Origin: JACKIC01 sp964392305
GTDB lineage: Bacteria > Planctomycetota > UBA1135 > UBA2386
DNA: 64,000 nucleotides
Direction of reading: 5' to 3'
Assembly: GCA_964392305.1 (NCBI GenBank)
Contig: CAYMPV010000026.1
Coordinates: forward strand, 29,191-93,190
Part shown: positions 1-8,797 of the stretch, piece by piece
Position numbering within the stretch: position 1 is the stretch's first letter
How the letters are laid out: each line of letters begins with the position of its first letter
Position numbers and translations under genes: made by a program
The notes under the pieces: generated by a model
What the model saw: only the letters and a program-made list of their open reading frames with translations
Database searches by the model: none
What the model was told of the DNA's origin: nothing

Positions 1-991
1 CCGGGTCGGGCTGCCACATCGCGTCCCAGTTGGGCGCCTGCTCACCTTCGGCCAACGCCACGCGCTGCGGCGCACCCTCGGCGCCGACGAAACGCGGCAT
101 CGGACTCCAGGCCACGCCGCGCGCGTCGATGCGCGACACCGTGATCTCGGGCAGCGCCAGGGCATTGGTGGCCTGCCTGTCGGCGGCGGTGCACTCCTCG
201 TCGCGCGTCGCGTCGTCGATGCTCGCCGTGCACGCCTCGACGTCGACGTGCACGCGTCCGTCGGCGAGGTGGAACGCGTCGACGAAACGCGACGTGCGCA
301 CGTCCGCAGCGAGGAACGGACCGCCGCCTTCGGGCACCGCTCCATCGAATGCGACCTGGATGCGCGGCAGCTCGGTCGCGGCCTCGAAGTAGCGACCTTC
401 CCAAGCACCGTCGAGGTCGGCGAGCACCAGGTCGCACTTCCACGCGACGTTCTCGGGCACCGCGCGCAGGTAGCCGTGGAAGGTGCGCTTGGCGCCCGTG
501 CGATCGGTCAACTCGACGTCGTCGCCGCGGCGCCAGCTGCACGTGCGCAGCAGCAGCGCGTCGGGGAAGTGGCCGACGAGGATCGCGCCCTGCAGCGGCC
601 CGGCGGCGCGCGCGGCCTGCAAGACGTGGCGCAGCGCCAGCACGATGCGGCCGTCCTGGTGCCGCGGTCCGCTGTAGACCTCGGCGCCGACAAGTTCACA
701 GCGGCATCCACCCGCGGCGATGTCGGCGGCGAAGCGCTGCAGGCGTTCGCGCAGGGCCACGATCGCGGCCGGATCGACGCCCTCGCGGGCCGTCAGCAGG
801 CGCGGCTCGACGAACACGACCACGCGCGGCGCCGTCGCATCACCCGCGCCACCGATCGTTTCCAGGCGGCGGATCTCGGCGGTCCCGTCGGCGTCGACGT
901 CGTGCCCCGCGAACTTCGCCAGCAACTCGGGGAACGGCTGCTGCGCAGAGACGAACGCAGCGAGCAGGAGGACGGTGAGCGCGCGCAGCAT
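1..991 (-). CDS. Secreted protein of unknown function (C-terminus beyond window)
   Basis: An open frame of 330 codons runs off the left edge without a stop. It begins at an ATG followed by a short Sec-type signal peptide (MLRALTVLLLAAFVSAQQ), so the product is probably exported. The mature part reads as an alpha/beta protein: a hydrophobic strand (VVVFVEP), a helix-rich stretch, then a strand GAILVGHFPDALLL near residue 135, and a cysteine-containing segment further on. I do not recognise the family; the order of strands only vaguely recalls caspase-like C25 peptidases. It lies 23 bases after the stop of the next gene on the same strand. A TATCCT box sits 9 bases before the ATG and no Shine-Dalgarno is seen, so it may have its own leaderless promoter. 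Confidence 0.75.
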   Translation of the reverse strand, partial: MLRALTVLLLAAFVSAQQPFPELLAKFAGHDVDADGTAEIRRLETIGGAGDATAPRVVVFVEPRLLTAREGVDPAAIVALRERLQRFAADIAAGGCRCELVGAEVYSGPRHQDGRIVLALRHVLQAARAAGPLQGAILVGHFPDALLLRTCSWRRGDDVELTDRTGAKRTFHGYLRAVPENVAWKCDLVLADLDGAWEGRYFEAATELPRIQVAFDGAVPEGGGPFLAADVRTSRFVDAFHLADGRVHVDVEACTASIDDATRDEECTAADRQATNALALPEITVSRIDARGVAWSPMPRFVGAEGAPQRVALAEGEQAPNWDAMWQPDP

Positions 992-1014
992 GGCGGCGCG
1001 AGGATACCCCGGCG

Positions 1015-2169
1015 CTACCGCACGCGGTGCACGTAACGTTCGATGCCGCCGGCGCTGCGCAGCAGCACGCGTTCGTCGTCGCCCGTGACCCGCAGCGGCG
1101 CGTCGGCGAACGGGTCGGCGAGCTCGGGCAGTTGGGCACCCGCGTGGAACGCGATCGCGAGGCGCAGCAGACGCAGGCGCGTGAGCACACCGCGGCGCAC
1201 CTTCTCGCCGTTGCGCAGGCGCTCGTCGACGTGACTGCTCCCGTAGGTGCCGTTCGGCCGCGGCATCGCCACGAACTTCCGCCATTGCTCCTCGCGCGCC
1301 GCGAACGACGTCGCTGCCGGCAGCAGCAGGGGCGCCGCAGAGACGAGTTCGGCCAGCCCTTCGAGGTGACGTCGCTCGGGGTTCATCCCTGACTTCCAGG
1401 CCCACAGGCGCTCGCGCAGCGACCAGCCGCGGCCAGCGCTCGTGCCATCGAGCAGCGGTCGCAGGGAGGCCGCGATGGCGCCGGTCGGTGACGAGGTCAC
1501 GTCGACGCGAGCCTCGAGGCGCCCGACGCCCGCGTCGAGCAGAGCGCACGCGTCGGGCGACAGACCGGTGAGGCGAGCATCGTCCCAGACGCTGATCCAA
1601 TGTCCCGCCATGCCCCAGCCGAAGAAGCCGGTCGGGTCCAGGTCGGCGTGCATCGTCAGCACGTCCAGCCACAGTTGCACCGCCGCCAAGGACTCGCCGC
1701 CCGCGAGCCGGGCGCAGGTCTCGGCCCGCAGTCCCCAGGCCAGCGGCATGGACAAGTTGACGCCGAGGGGAGAACGATCGCGCGCATGCGCGCCCGCCGC
1801 GACCGCCTCGACCACCGGTCGCCACTGCGCTCGCCGCGCCGCGAACTCCTCCCCGAGCAGCTCCTGGTTGTCGACCATGGCGATGCCGCGCGCGTCGTTC
1901 CAGCAGAAGTTGCTGCAGAGCCTCTGCAGCCGCGCCGCCGTGTCGTAGTGCGCGAAGGCGCTGCCCTCGTGGGTCTCGCCCCACACGGCGTCGTGGTGGT
2001 GGTCGACCGCGAGCTCCTGCGCATCGACCTCGGCGACGAAACGCTGCAGCCGTTCGCGCAACCCCGACGCCCCGCGCTCCATCCACGACGATACCGCCAT
2101 GCCGCCGAGCAGCAGGGTCACGGCTCCGCCGACCATGCACCGTTCCAGCCACGCCATTCGCCCGTTCAT
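1015..2169 (-). CDS. Hypothetical membrane-anchored protein
   Basis: This is a 384-residue protein with one N-terminal hydrophobic helix (MVGGAVTLLLGGMAVSS, about residues 12-28) and no clear cleavage site, so it is likely a signal anchor with a large extracytoplasmic domain. The rest is helical and rich in Trp and Arg, with no catalytic motif I recognise. Near the C-terminus a DPFADAPLR segment resembles the ending of many planctomycete anchored proteins of unknown role. I chose the ATG at 2169; a second in-frame ATG lies 12 bases further on. It precedes the partial secreted gene on the same strand and is divergent from the Uma2 pair. Confidence 0.7.
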   Translation of the reverse strand: MNGRMAWLERCMVGGAVTLLLGGMAVSSWMERGASGLRERLQRFVAEVDAQELAVDHHHDAVWGETHEGSAFAHYDTAARLQRLCSNFCWNDARGIAMVDNQELLGEEFAARRAQWRPVVEAVAAGAHARDRSPLGVNLSMPLAWGLRAETCARLAGGESLAAVQLWLDVLTMHADLDPTGFFGWGMAGHWISVWDDARLTGLSPDACALLDAGVGRLEARVDVTSSPTGAIAASLRPLLDGTSAGRGWSLRERLWAWKSGMNPERRHLEGLAELVSAAPLLLPAATSFAAREEQWRKFVAMPRPNGTYGSSHVDERLRNGEKVRRGVLTRLRLLRLAIAFHAGAQLPELADPFADAPLRVTGDDERVLLRSAGGIERYVHRVR

Positions 2170-2222
2170 CGGCACCAGCACACCCCAGCGTTGACCCGAC
2201 CGACGAGAAGGTCGCCGCGGAT

Positions 2223-2262
2223 TGTGGTACTTTTCGACGCCCACCACACCACTGCAGTGTGG
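2223..2262 (+). promoter_or_regulatory. Leader of first Uma2 gene with inverted repeats
   Basis: TGTGGT at 2223-2228 pairs with ACCACA at 2243-2248. This is followed by CACTGCAGTG, a perfect 10-base palindrome at 2250-2259, inside CCACACCACTGCAGTGTGG (2244-2262). The same block recurs before the second Uma2 gene at 2980-3018. Its conservation outside the coding region suggests a promoter with an operator or a leader hairpin. The function is inferred. Confidence 0.5.
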
Positions 2263-2270
2263 CTCTCCTC

Positions 2271-2951
2271 ATGACGACATCCCCCGGTGTTCCCACCCTG
2301 CGTGCCGGCGACCGCCTGTCGCGCGCCGAGTTCGAACGACGCTACGCGGCGATGCCCGACCTGAAGAAGGCCGAGCTCATCGAAGGAGTCGTCTACGTGG
2401 GATCACCCGTTCGTCACCGCCAACATGGCCGCCCCGATCGCGTCCTCGCCAGCTGGCTGAGTTTCTACGAAGCCAGAACGCCCGGACTCGATTCGAGCAG
2501 CAACGCAACCCTGCGCCTCGACCTCGACAACGAGCCGCAGCCCGACCTGTTGCTGCGTATCCCCGAGGCCGGTGGCGGCACTTCGCGCATCGCCGCCGAC
2601 GGCTACCTCGAAGGCCCACCCGAACTCGTGATCGAGGTCGCCGCCAGCTCGGTCAGCTACGACCTGCACGACAAGCTGCACGCGTACCGGCGCAACGGCG
2701 TGGCTGAGTACCTCGTGCACCGCGTCGAGGATGGCGAGGTCGACTGGTTCGTGCTCGACGGCGGCGCCTACGTGCGGCAGGAACCCGACGCGCACGGTGT
2801 GCTGCGCAGCCGCGTGTTCCCGGGCCTGTGGCTCGACGTCGCGGCGCTGCTGCGCGGCGACCTGCAGGCGCTGCGTGCGGTGGTCGCGCAGGGTTGCACT
2901 ATCGACGAACACGGGGCGTTCACCGCGCGCCTGATCCCGCCCAGGAGCTGA
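2271..2951 (+). CDS. Uma2 family protein (PD-(D/E)XK nuclease fold), copy 1
   Basis: This 226-residue protein has the Uma2 layout: an N-terminal RYAAMPDLKKAELIEGVVY segment, then EPQPDLLLRI, PPELVIEVAASS and YDLHDKLHAYRRNGVAEYLV. These supply the Asp, Glu and Lys of a restriction-endonuclease-like core. Family members are common in planctomycetes and cyanobacteria, and their substrates are unknown. The ATG at 2271 is preferred; a GTG at 2259 would lie inside the conserved palindrome. It is the first of two tandem paralogues. The ends of the two copies are nearly identical and the middle (roughly residues 45-85) differs, which suggests duplication followed by partial divergence or gene conversion. 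Confidence 0.85.
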   Translation: MTTSPGVPTLRAGDRLSRAEFERRYAAMPDLKKAELIEGVVYVGSPVRHRQHGRPDRVLASWLSFYEARTPGLDSSSNATLRLDLDNEPQPDLLLRIPEAGGGTSRIAADGYLEGPPELVIEVAASSVSYDLHDKLHAYRRNGVAEYLVHRVEDGEVDWFVLDGGAYVRQEPDAHGVLRSRVFPGLWLDVAALLRGDLQALRAVVAQGCTIDEHGAFTARLIPPRS

Positions 2952-2979
2952 TCCACCCGCGCTGCAGAATCGGCGGATT

Positions 2980-3018
2980 GTGGTACGTTTTTGCGCCCGC
3001 CACACCACTGCAGTGTGG
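2980..3018 (+). promoter_or_regulatory. Leader of second Uma2 gene, duplicate of 2223-2262
   Basis: This repeats the upstream block of the first copy with a few substitutions: TGTGG near 2980, CCACA at 3000-3004, and the identical 19-base CCACACCACTGCAGTGTGG at 3000-3018. The ATG follows 8 bases later, as in copy 1. The duplication therefore included the control region. Confidence 0.5.
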
Positions 3019-3026
3019 CTCTCCTC

Positions 3027-3701
3027 ATGACGACATCCCCCGGTGTTCCCACTCTGCGCGCCGGCGACCGCCTCGCGCGCACCGAGTTCGAACGGCGCTA
3101 CGCGGCGATGCCCGACCTGAAGAAGGCCGAGCTCATCGAAGGAGTCGTCTACGTGGGATCGCCCGTCAGCTTCGTCCGGCACGGCCGGCCACATCACATC
3201 CTCTCGAACTGGCTCGGGTTCTACGAGGTCGCCACCCCGGGGCTCATCGCTGCCGACAACGCGACCGTGCGCCTCGACCTGGACAACGAGCCGCAGCCCG
3301 ACCTGCTGTTGCGTATCCCCGAGGCTGCGGGCGGCACTTCGCGCCTCGCCGCCGACGGCTACCTCGAAGGCCCGCCCGAGCTCGTGATCGAGGTCGCCGC
3401 GAGCTCGGCCAGCTACGACTTGCACGACAAGCTGCACGCCTACCGCCGCAACGGTGTGCAGGAGTACCTCGTGCACCGCGTCGAGGACGGCGAGGTCGAC
3501 TGGTTCGTGCTCGACGGCGGCGCCTACGTGCGGCAGGAACCCGACGCGCACGGTGTGCTGCGCAGCCGCGTGTTCCCGGGCCTGTGGCTCGACGTCGCGG
3601 CGCTGCTGCGCGGCGACCTGCAGGCGCTTCGCGACGTCGTCGCGCGCGGTTGTGCGACCGACGAACACGCCGCGTTCGTCGGTCGCACCCACCGAGCCTA
3701 G
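3027..3701 (+). CDS. Uma2 family protein (PD-(D/E)XK nuclease fold), copy 2
   Basis: This is a 224-residue paralogue of the gene just upstream, with the same Uma2 core (EPQPDLLLRI, PPELVIEVAASS, YDLHDKLHAYRRNG). The last third of the DNA is almost base-for-base identical to copy 1, while residues about 45-85 differ (for example FVRHGRPHHILSNWLGFYE in place of the copy 1 segment). The ATG at 3027 matches the copy 1 start. It converges with the large repeat protein on the other strand, with a single base between the two stop codons. Nuclease activity is a family expectation only. Confidence 0.85.
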   Translation: MTTSPGVPTLRAGDRLARTEFERRYAAMPDLKKAELIEGVVYVGSPVSFVRHGRPHHILSNWLGFYEVATPGLIAADNATVRLDLDNEPQPDLLLRIPEAAGGTSRLAADGYLEGPPELVIEVAASSASYDLHDKLHAYRRNGVQEYLVHRVEDGEVDWFVLDGGAYVRQEPDAHGVLRSRVFPGLWLDVAALLRGDLQALRDVVARGCATDEHAAFVGRTHRA

Positions 3702-3702
3702 G

Positions 3703-6354
3703 TCAGCTGCCGATCACGACGAACACGGCGTTGCTGCCCGAGAAGCCGCGCGCCACCGCGGGATCGAGGCCGAAACCCTGCGTCGTGAGCTGCAGACCGA
3801 GCAACGCGGAGGCGTTGGGCAGCGGCAGCGCGAACGTCGCCGAGCCGCCAACCGTGGTCAGCGCGAGCCAGCTCGCCGTTCCGCCGGCGGGCGCCACGTC
3901 GCAGCCGAGCAGCGACGCGCGACCCAGCTGATCGCCGAGCAGCATGGCGGTCAGTGTGCTCGACACGGCGCCGTCGAGCCGATAGCCGAAGCCCGCTTCA
4001 CCGAGTCGCGGCGCGGCGAGCACTTCGAGTTCGGGACGACCGGCGCCACCCGCACAACCGGCGACCATGCGCTGCACCGACGCAGCGCCGATGGCCCCAA
4101 GCGAGACGCGTCGCAACTCGCGACCGACCACATCGTCATCGGCGAGCAGGAACAGGTCGCCGCCCGCGATACCCAGCACGCCGGGGTTCGATCCGTTCGG
4201 GCCCGGGTTGACGTCGGCGAGCAGGTGGGTGCCCGCCAGGGTGCCATCGCTGACGTACGGTTCGCGCCCGAAAGCGGGGTCTTCGGCGATCAGCAACAAG
4301 GTGTTGCCGTCACCGACTCGCGCCGCTCCCACGACTCCCGACGCCGTCCCGGGTGCGAGTTCGACGACGAGCACGATCTGGCCGAGCATCGCGTCGTAGC
4401 CCCACAACTCGCGGCCGGAGGACGGTTCGCTGCCGACCATGAAGACACCGGCGGCCGTCGACACCAGGTTCTCCAGGTAGACACCGGACGGCAGTGGCGC
4501 GAGCACCACGGTGCCGGCAGGAGTGCCGTCGGTGCGATACAGGGCCGCGTTGTCGCGGAAGTAGAGGACGTCCGATTCACGGTCTTCGAAGTACACCGAG
4601 TACAGCGCGCCGAGCGAGACCGTGCCGGCCAGAGTGCCGTCCGTCGCCAGCAGGCCGCGACCGTCGCTGAACAGCACGCGATCGCCGATCCGGCGTACGA
4701 GGTACGAATAGGATGGCACCGACAAGAGCACGGCCGGACCGACACCGTCGCAACCGTAGACGCCTGCCGAGGTGCTGCCGAACACGAGCCGATCGGGCAG
4801 TGCGTACAGCCGGGGATCACTGATCACCTGCGGGGAGAGCACGGGCAGCTGCAGCGTGCCGGCGACCGTGCCGTCGCTGCGGAACAACCGCTCCCCGTCG
4901 AACACGAACAACACGTCACCACGGGTGTCGATCGCGATCCCGTTCGTGTTCGGCGGCAACGGCAAGGCGCGGGTGCCGGCCGCCGTTCCGTCACTGACCA
5001 TGACTCCGTAGTTCGCGCCCTGCCTCGTCACCGCGGCGACCCCGTCGCCGAACGGCACGAGGCGATCCGAGTAGGACAGGAACGAACCGACGGGACCGGG
5101 AGTGAAGTCGACCATCGTCGTGCCGGCAGCGCTGCCGTCGGTCGACCAGAGCTCGCGGCCGTGCACGCCGTCGTCGGCGCAGAAGAACAGGCGGTTGCGC
5201 ACGCGGGTCGCGGCCTGGGTGTCGATGCCAGCGAGGAACCGGCGCAGATCGCCGAGCAACGTGAACGCTGGCGCCGGGGTGGCATGGTGCGGCTCGTAAC
5301 CGATCAGGGCATCGCCCGCGCTCAGCAGCACACCGCCGGAGAACGGCACCAGCGGCGGCGCGCACCCCTGCCCCAGATCACTGATCGACTGCACACCTTG
5401 CGGTCCGTTGCACAGGTACAACGCGGTCGACGTGACTGAAGTCGACGCGACGAACCAGACTCCCTGCGGCGAACTCACGAGGTAGCGCGGCGACCCGTTG
5501 CCGCCGCCCGGCTGGATCTCGGCGACGAGCGACGTTCCCGCGGCCGTGCCGTCGCTCGAGAACAGTTCGAAACCGGTGGTCATCGTCGTGCCGACCGCAC
5601 TGAAGTAGAGCCGCCCCTGGTACTCGGTGAGCCCGCTGAGCGTGTCGCACGGCATACCGGTGATCCGGGCAGTGCCCGCGCCGGTGCCGTTGCTGATCCA
5701 GACCGAGGCGTCGGCGAGGAACGCCAGTTGGTTGCCGAGCAGCAGCAGCTCCGAGGTGACCTGCAACGAACTCGACAACCCCGGGATCGCGCCGTGGTTG
5801 ATCGTTCCGGCGACGGTGCCGTCGGTCGAACCGATCTCGATCGCGCCAGGCACCGAGCGCAGGAAGTAGACGCGACCGCCGAACACCACGAGGCCCGAGC
5901 CCGGGTAGACCGGCGCGCCGCGCATCACGCTGGTCGCGACCACGCGCGATCCGCCCGGCGTGCCGTCGGTCACGCACAGGTCGAAGCCGCCGTAGCCGAA
6001 GCCGCCACCCGGCGACGTATTGCCCAGGCCGTAGCCGAGGCCATTGTGTTCGAGCGCGAATCGGAAGCCGGTCAGCGCCGGCAGCGCGACGGTGCCCGCG
6101 GCGGTCAGGTCGGTCGCGAAGCACAGCCCCGCGGGGCCCGTGCCCTGCTGCAGGACGACCTTGCCGTTGCCGAGCCGCGCCCCCATGTAGGCGTAGTCGG
6201 CGAGCCCGAGTGTGCCGAGCGACGTCGTACCGGGCGCCGTGCCGTCCGTGAGCACGAACAGGTGCTGGCGGCTGACGGGACCTGCAAGTGGGCATGTGCG
6301 CCTCGAGTGAAGAATGCAGAGGGACTCGAGCGACCGGAGGCGCAGTGTAGACAC
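3703..6354 (-). CDS. TDGTxxGT (ELW-type) repeat protein, 5'-truncated
   Basis: About 883 residues made of at least 11 repeats ending in TDGTxxGT (TDGTAPGTT, SDGTAAGT, TDGTLAGT), a pattern predicted to form a beta-propeller-like surface protein. Roughly the last 110 residues form a separate domain (GCAGGAGRPELEVL to SGSNAVFVVIGS) like those ending many secreted planctomycete proteins, perhaps for sorting. There is no signal peptide. The only usable in-frame starts are a GTG at 6354 and codons already inside a repeat, and the frame opens halfway through a repeat. The 5' part, including the export signal, therefore seems lost. The GH95 gene ends 47 bases upstream on the same strand. Whether it is expressed is doubtful. 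Confidence 0.7.
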   Translation of the reverse strand: MSTLRLRSLESLCILHSRRTCPLAGPVSRQHLFVLTDGTAPGTTSLGTLGLADYAYMGARLGNGKVVLQQGTGPAGLCFATDLTAAGTVALPALTGFRFALEHNGLGYGLGNTSPGGGFGYGGFDLCVTDGTPGGSRVVATSVMRGAPVYPGSGLVVFGGRVYFLRSVPGAIEIGSTDGTVAGTINHGAIPGLSSSLQVTSELLLLGNQLAFLADASVWISNGTGAGTARITGMPCDTLSGLTEYQGRLYFSAVGTTMTTGFELFSSDGTAAGTSLVAEIQPGGGNGSPRYLVSSPQGVWFVASTSVTSTALYLCNGPQGVQSISDLGQGCAPPLVPFSGGVLLSAGDALIGYEPHHATPAPAFTLLGDLRRFLAGIDTQAATRVRNRLFFCADDGVHGRELWSTDGSAAGTTMVDFTPGPVGSFLSYSDRLVPFGDGVAAVTRQGANYGVMVSDGTAAGTRALPLPPNTNGIAIDTRGDVLFVFDGERLFRSDGTVAGTLQLPVLSPQVISDPRLYALPDRLVFGSTSAGVYGCDGVGPAVLLSVPSYSYLVRRIGDRVLFSDGRGLLATDGTLAGTVSLGALYSVYFEDRESDVLYFRDNAALYRTDGTPAGTVVLAPLPSGVYLENLVSTAAGVFMVGSEPSSGRELWGYDAMLGQIVLVVELAPGTASGVVGAARVGDGNTLLLIAEDPAFGREPYVSDGTLAGTHLLADVNPGPNGSNPGVLGIAGGDLFLLADDDVVGRELRRVSLGAIGAASVQRMVAGCAGGAGRPELEVLAAPRLGEAGFGYRLDGAVSSTLTAMLLGDQLGRASLLGCDVAPAGGTASWLALTTVGGSATFALPLPNASALLGLQLTTQGFGLDPAVARGFSGSNAVFVVIGS

Positions 6355-6401
6355 GCCATGCCCGCCGGTAACCCTGCCCGGGCCCGTGGGTTTCGGACGG
6401 C

Positions 6402-8723
6402 TCAATCGGCCGCGGGGCGCAACTCGTAGCGCTCGCCGGCCCGCGTCGCGAAGCGGGTCACACCATCGCGCCCGACGGCCTCGGCCCCGCCGACGCGCCA
6501 CTCCCCGCGCAACACACACGGTGCGCCGGACTTCGAACGCAGCACCGCCTTCGCGACCTTGCCCGCGCGCCAGGTGATGTCGACCTCGAACCCACCGCGC
6601 GCGCACAGGCCACGCACCTCACCGTCCGGCCAGCTCGGCGGCAGCGCGGGCAGCAGTTCGATCGCGCCCGCGTGGCTCTGCAGCAGACACTCGGCGATGC
6701 CGGCCGTGCCGCCGAAGTTGCCGTCGATCTGGAACGGCGGATGGTTGTCGAACAGGTTGGGCAGCGTCGACTTGGCGAGCAGTGCCTGCAGGTGCCGTTC
6801 GACCGCGGCCCCGTCGCCGAGGCGCGCGAAGAAGTTGACGATCCAGGCGCGGCTCCAGCCCGTGTGCCCTCCCCCCTTGGCGAGGCGCGCCTCGAGCACC
6901 TTGCGCGCCGCAGCGGCGAACTCGGGCGTGCCGCGCAGCGTGATCTCGTGCCCCGGGTGCAGGGCGTAGAGGTGCGACATGTGGCGATGGCCCGGCTCGG
7001 GCTCGTCGAACTCCTCGTTCCACTCGAGCAGGCGCCCGTCGCTGCCGATCTGCGGCCCCTGCAGCTTGTCGCGCGTGGCGGCAACCGCCTTCGTGAACGC
7101 GTCGTCGATGCCCAGTTCTCGCGCGGCTTCGAGCACGTTGCCGAACAGCTCGTGCACGATCTGCTGATCCATCGCCGGCCCCATCGTCACGTGCGCGACG
7201 ACGCCGTCCTTGGTGCGGAACGCGTTCTCGGGTGACATCGACGGTCCGGTCACGAGCTTGCCCGTGCGCGGATGTTCGACGAGGTAGTCGAGGAAGAACG
7301 TCGCCGCCTCCTGCAGGATCGGCCACGCGCGCTGCTGCAGGAACTCGCGGTCGCGCGAGAAGCGCCAGTGCTCCATGAAGTGCGATGTGCACCACGCGCC
7401 ACCCATCGGCCACATGCCCCACTGCGTGCTGCCGATCGGCGCCGTGAACGCCCACACGTCGGTCGTGTGGTGCGCGACGAAACCGCGGCAGCCGTAGAGC
7501 TCACGCGCGGTGTCGCGGCCGTTGGGCACGAGCTTCTCGACGAAGTCGAAGAACGGCCCGTGGCAGTCACCGAGGTTGCAGACCTCGGCGGGCCAGTAGT
7601 TCATCTGCAGGTTGATGTTGATGTGGTAGTCGGCGTTCCACGGCGCGTCGATGTGTTCATTCCAGATGCCCTGCAGGTTCGCGGGCAGCGTGCCGGGGCG
7701 ACTCGAAGCCATCAGCAGGTAGCGACCGAACTGGAAGTAGGTCGCCAGCAGGTCGGGGTCGGCGTCGCCCTTGCGCACGCGCTGCATCCGCTCGTCGGTC
7801 GGCAGCGCACGCGCCTCGTGGCCGCCGAGGTCCAAGGCGACGCGGTCGAACATCGCGCGGTGGTCGACGAGGTGGCGTTTGCGCAGTCCTTCGAAGGCAT
7901 CTACGCGACCGATCCACGCGCCAAACCCGCTGGTCACGCCGGGGACCTCGACGGCCGCATCGAGCTCGAGCCGCAGCGAGCGCGCGCCGCGCACGGTCAG
8001 CACCTGTGCATCCTGGACGCCCGCTTCGCGCTCGCCCCCGTCCGCAGCGACGAGCAGACGGGCGTAGTAGCGAACGCCTGGCTTCTCCTCGCTGCCCAGG
8101 GCCCCGACGAGGTGCAGACACCCGTCGTCGCGGCGCTTCGCCCGCTCCTCCTGGCGCTGCAAACGCGCATCGAGATCGATACCCGCGGGCCCTTCCGCCG
8201 TGATCCGCATCACGATCGTGTCGTCCACCGCGCTCGCGAAGATCTCCCGCGTGAACACCGTCGCGCCGACGCGATAACGCACCGTGACGACGCCGTCGCG
8301 CAGGTTGAGTTCGCGCCGATAGTCCGTCGCCTTGTCGTGCCCCGGGAACGTGAGCAGCACGTCGCCGAGCGTCTGATGACTGCGCACCTCGCGCGGTGTC
8401 ATGAACTCCGCCTGCACGAGTTTCTCGGCCGCCGCGTAGTCGCCCGCGAACAGCAGTTCGCGCGCCTTCGCCAGATACACGTGCGCTCCCTTGCGATCGC
8501 GGTGCCCGTCGGCCGGCGAACCCGCCCACAGCGCGTCGACGTTGCACTGGATGCGTTCCTCCCCCGTGCGGCCGAACACCATCGCGCCGAGCCGGCCGTT
8601 GCCGATCGGCAGCGCCTCGGTCCACTGCGCCGCGGGCTGGCGATACCACAGCCTTGGGCCCGGATCCTGGGCGAGCAGCACCGACGAGAACGAGATCGAC
8701 AACAGCAGGCTGCAGCAGCGCAT
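6402..8723 (-). CDS. GH95 family alpha-L-fucosidase, exported
   Basis: A 773-residue glycoside hydrolase of about the normal GH95 length. A signal peptide (MRCCSLLLSISFSSVLLAQ) precedes the N-terminal beta domain with ALPIGNGRLGAMVFG. The catalytic (alpha/alpha)6 barrel follows, with PWNADYHININLQMNYWPAE, AHHTTDVW, GMWPMGGAWCTSHFMEHW and WNEEFDEPEPGHRHMSHLY. The family releases terminal L-fucose (or L-galactose) by inversion from glycans. I prefer the ATG at 8723 over a GTG at 8750 because it gives a clean signal peptide. The sodium symporter gene ends 74 bases upstream on the same strand, so the two probably form a sugar-release and uptake pair. Confidence 0.9.
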   Translation of the reverse strand: MRCCSLLLSISFSSVLLAQDPGPRLWYRQPAAQWTEALPIGNGRLGAMVFGRTGEERIQCNVDALWAGSPADGHRDRKGAHVYLAKARELLFAGDYAAAEKLVQAEFMTPREVRSHQTLGDVLLTFPGHDKATDYRRELNLRDGVVTVRYRVGATVFTREIFASAVDDTIVMRITAEGPAGIDLDARLQRQEERAKRRDDGCLHLVGALGSEEKPGVRYYARLLVAADGGEREAGVQDAQVLTVRGARSLRLELDAAVEVPGVTSGFGAWIGRVDAFEGLRKRHLVDHRAMFDRVALDLGGHEARALPTDERMQRVRKGDADPDLLATYFQFGRYLLMASSRPGTLPANLQGIWNEHIDAPWNADYHININLQMNYWPAEVCNLGDCHGPFFDFVEKLVPNGRDTARELYGCRGFVAHHTTDVWAFTAPIGSTQWGMWPMGGAWCTSHFMEHWRFSRDREFLQQRAWPILQEAATFFLDYLVEHPRTGKLVTGPSMSPENAFRTKDGVVAHVTMGPAMDQQIVHELFGNVLEAARELGIDDAFTKAVAATRDKLQGPQIGSDGRLLEWNEEFDEPEPGHRHMSHLYALHPGHEITLRGTPEFAAAARKVLEARLAKGGGHTGWSRAWIVNFFARLGDGAAVERHLQALLAKSTLPNLFDNHPPFQIDGNFGGTAGIAECLLQSHAGAIELLPALPPSWPDGEVRGLCARGGFEVDITWRAGKVAKAVLRSKSGAPCVLRGEWRVGGAEAVGRDGVTRFATRAGERYELRPAAD

Positions 8724-8797
8724 CAACGCATCATGCCTGCAGCGGCGCACCGTTCATGGACTTCCCGGGAACGGCAGGACCGCGCGGTCCGGCCTCC

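Noticed and set aside
6355..6606. Extension of the repeat protein upstream into the fucosidase gene
   Set aside because: That part is an out-of-frame reading of the GH95 C-terminus, Arg-rich and without a signal peptide or repeats.
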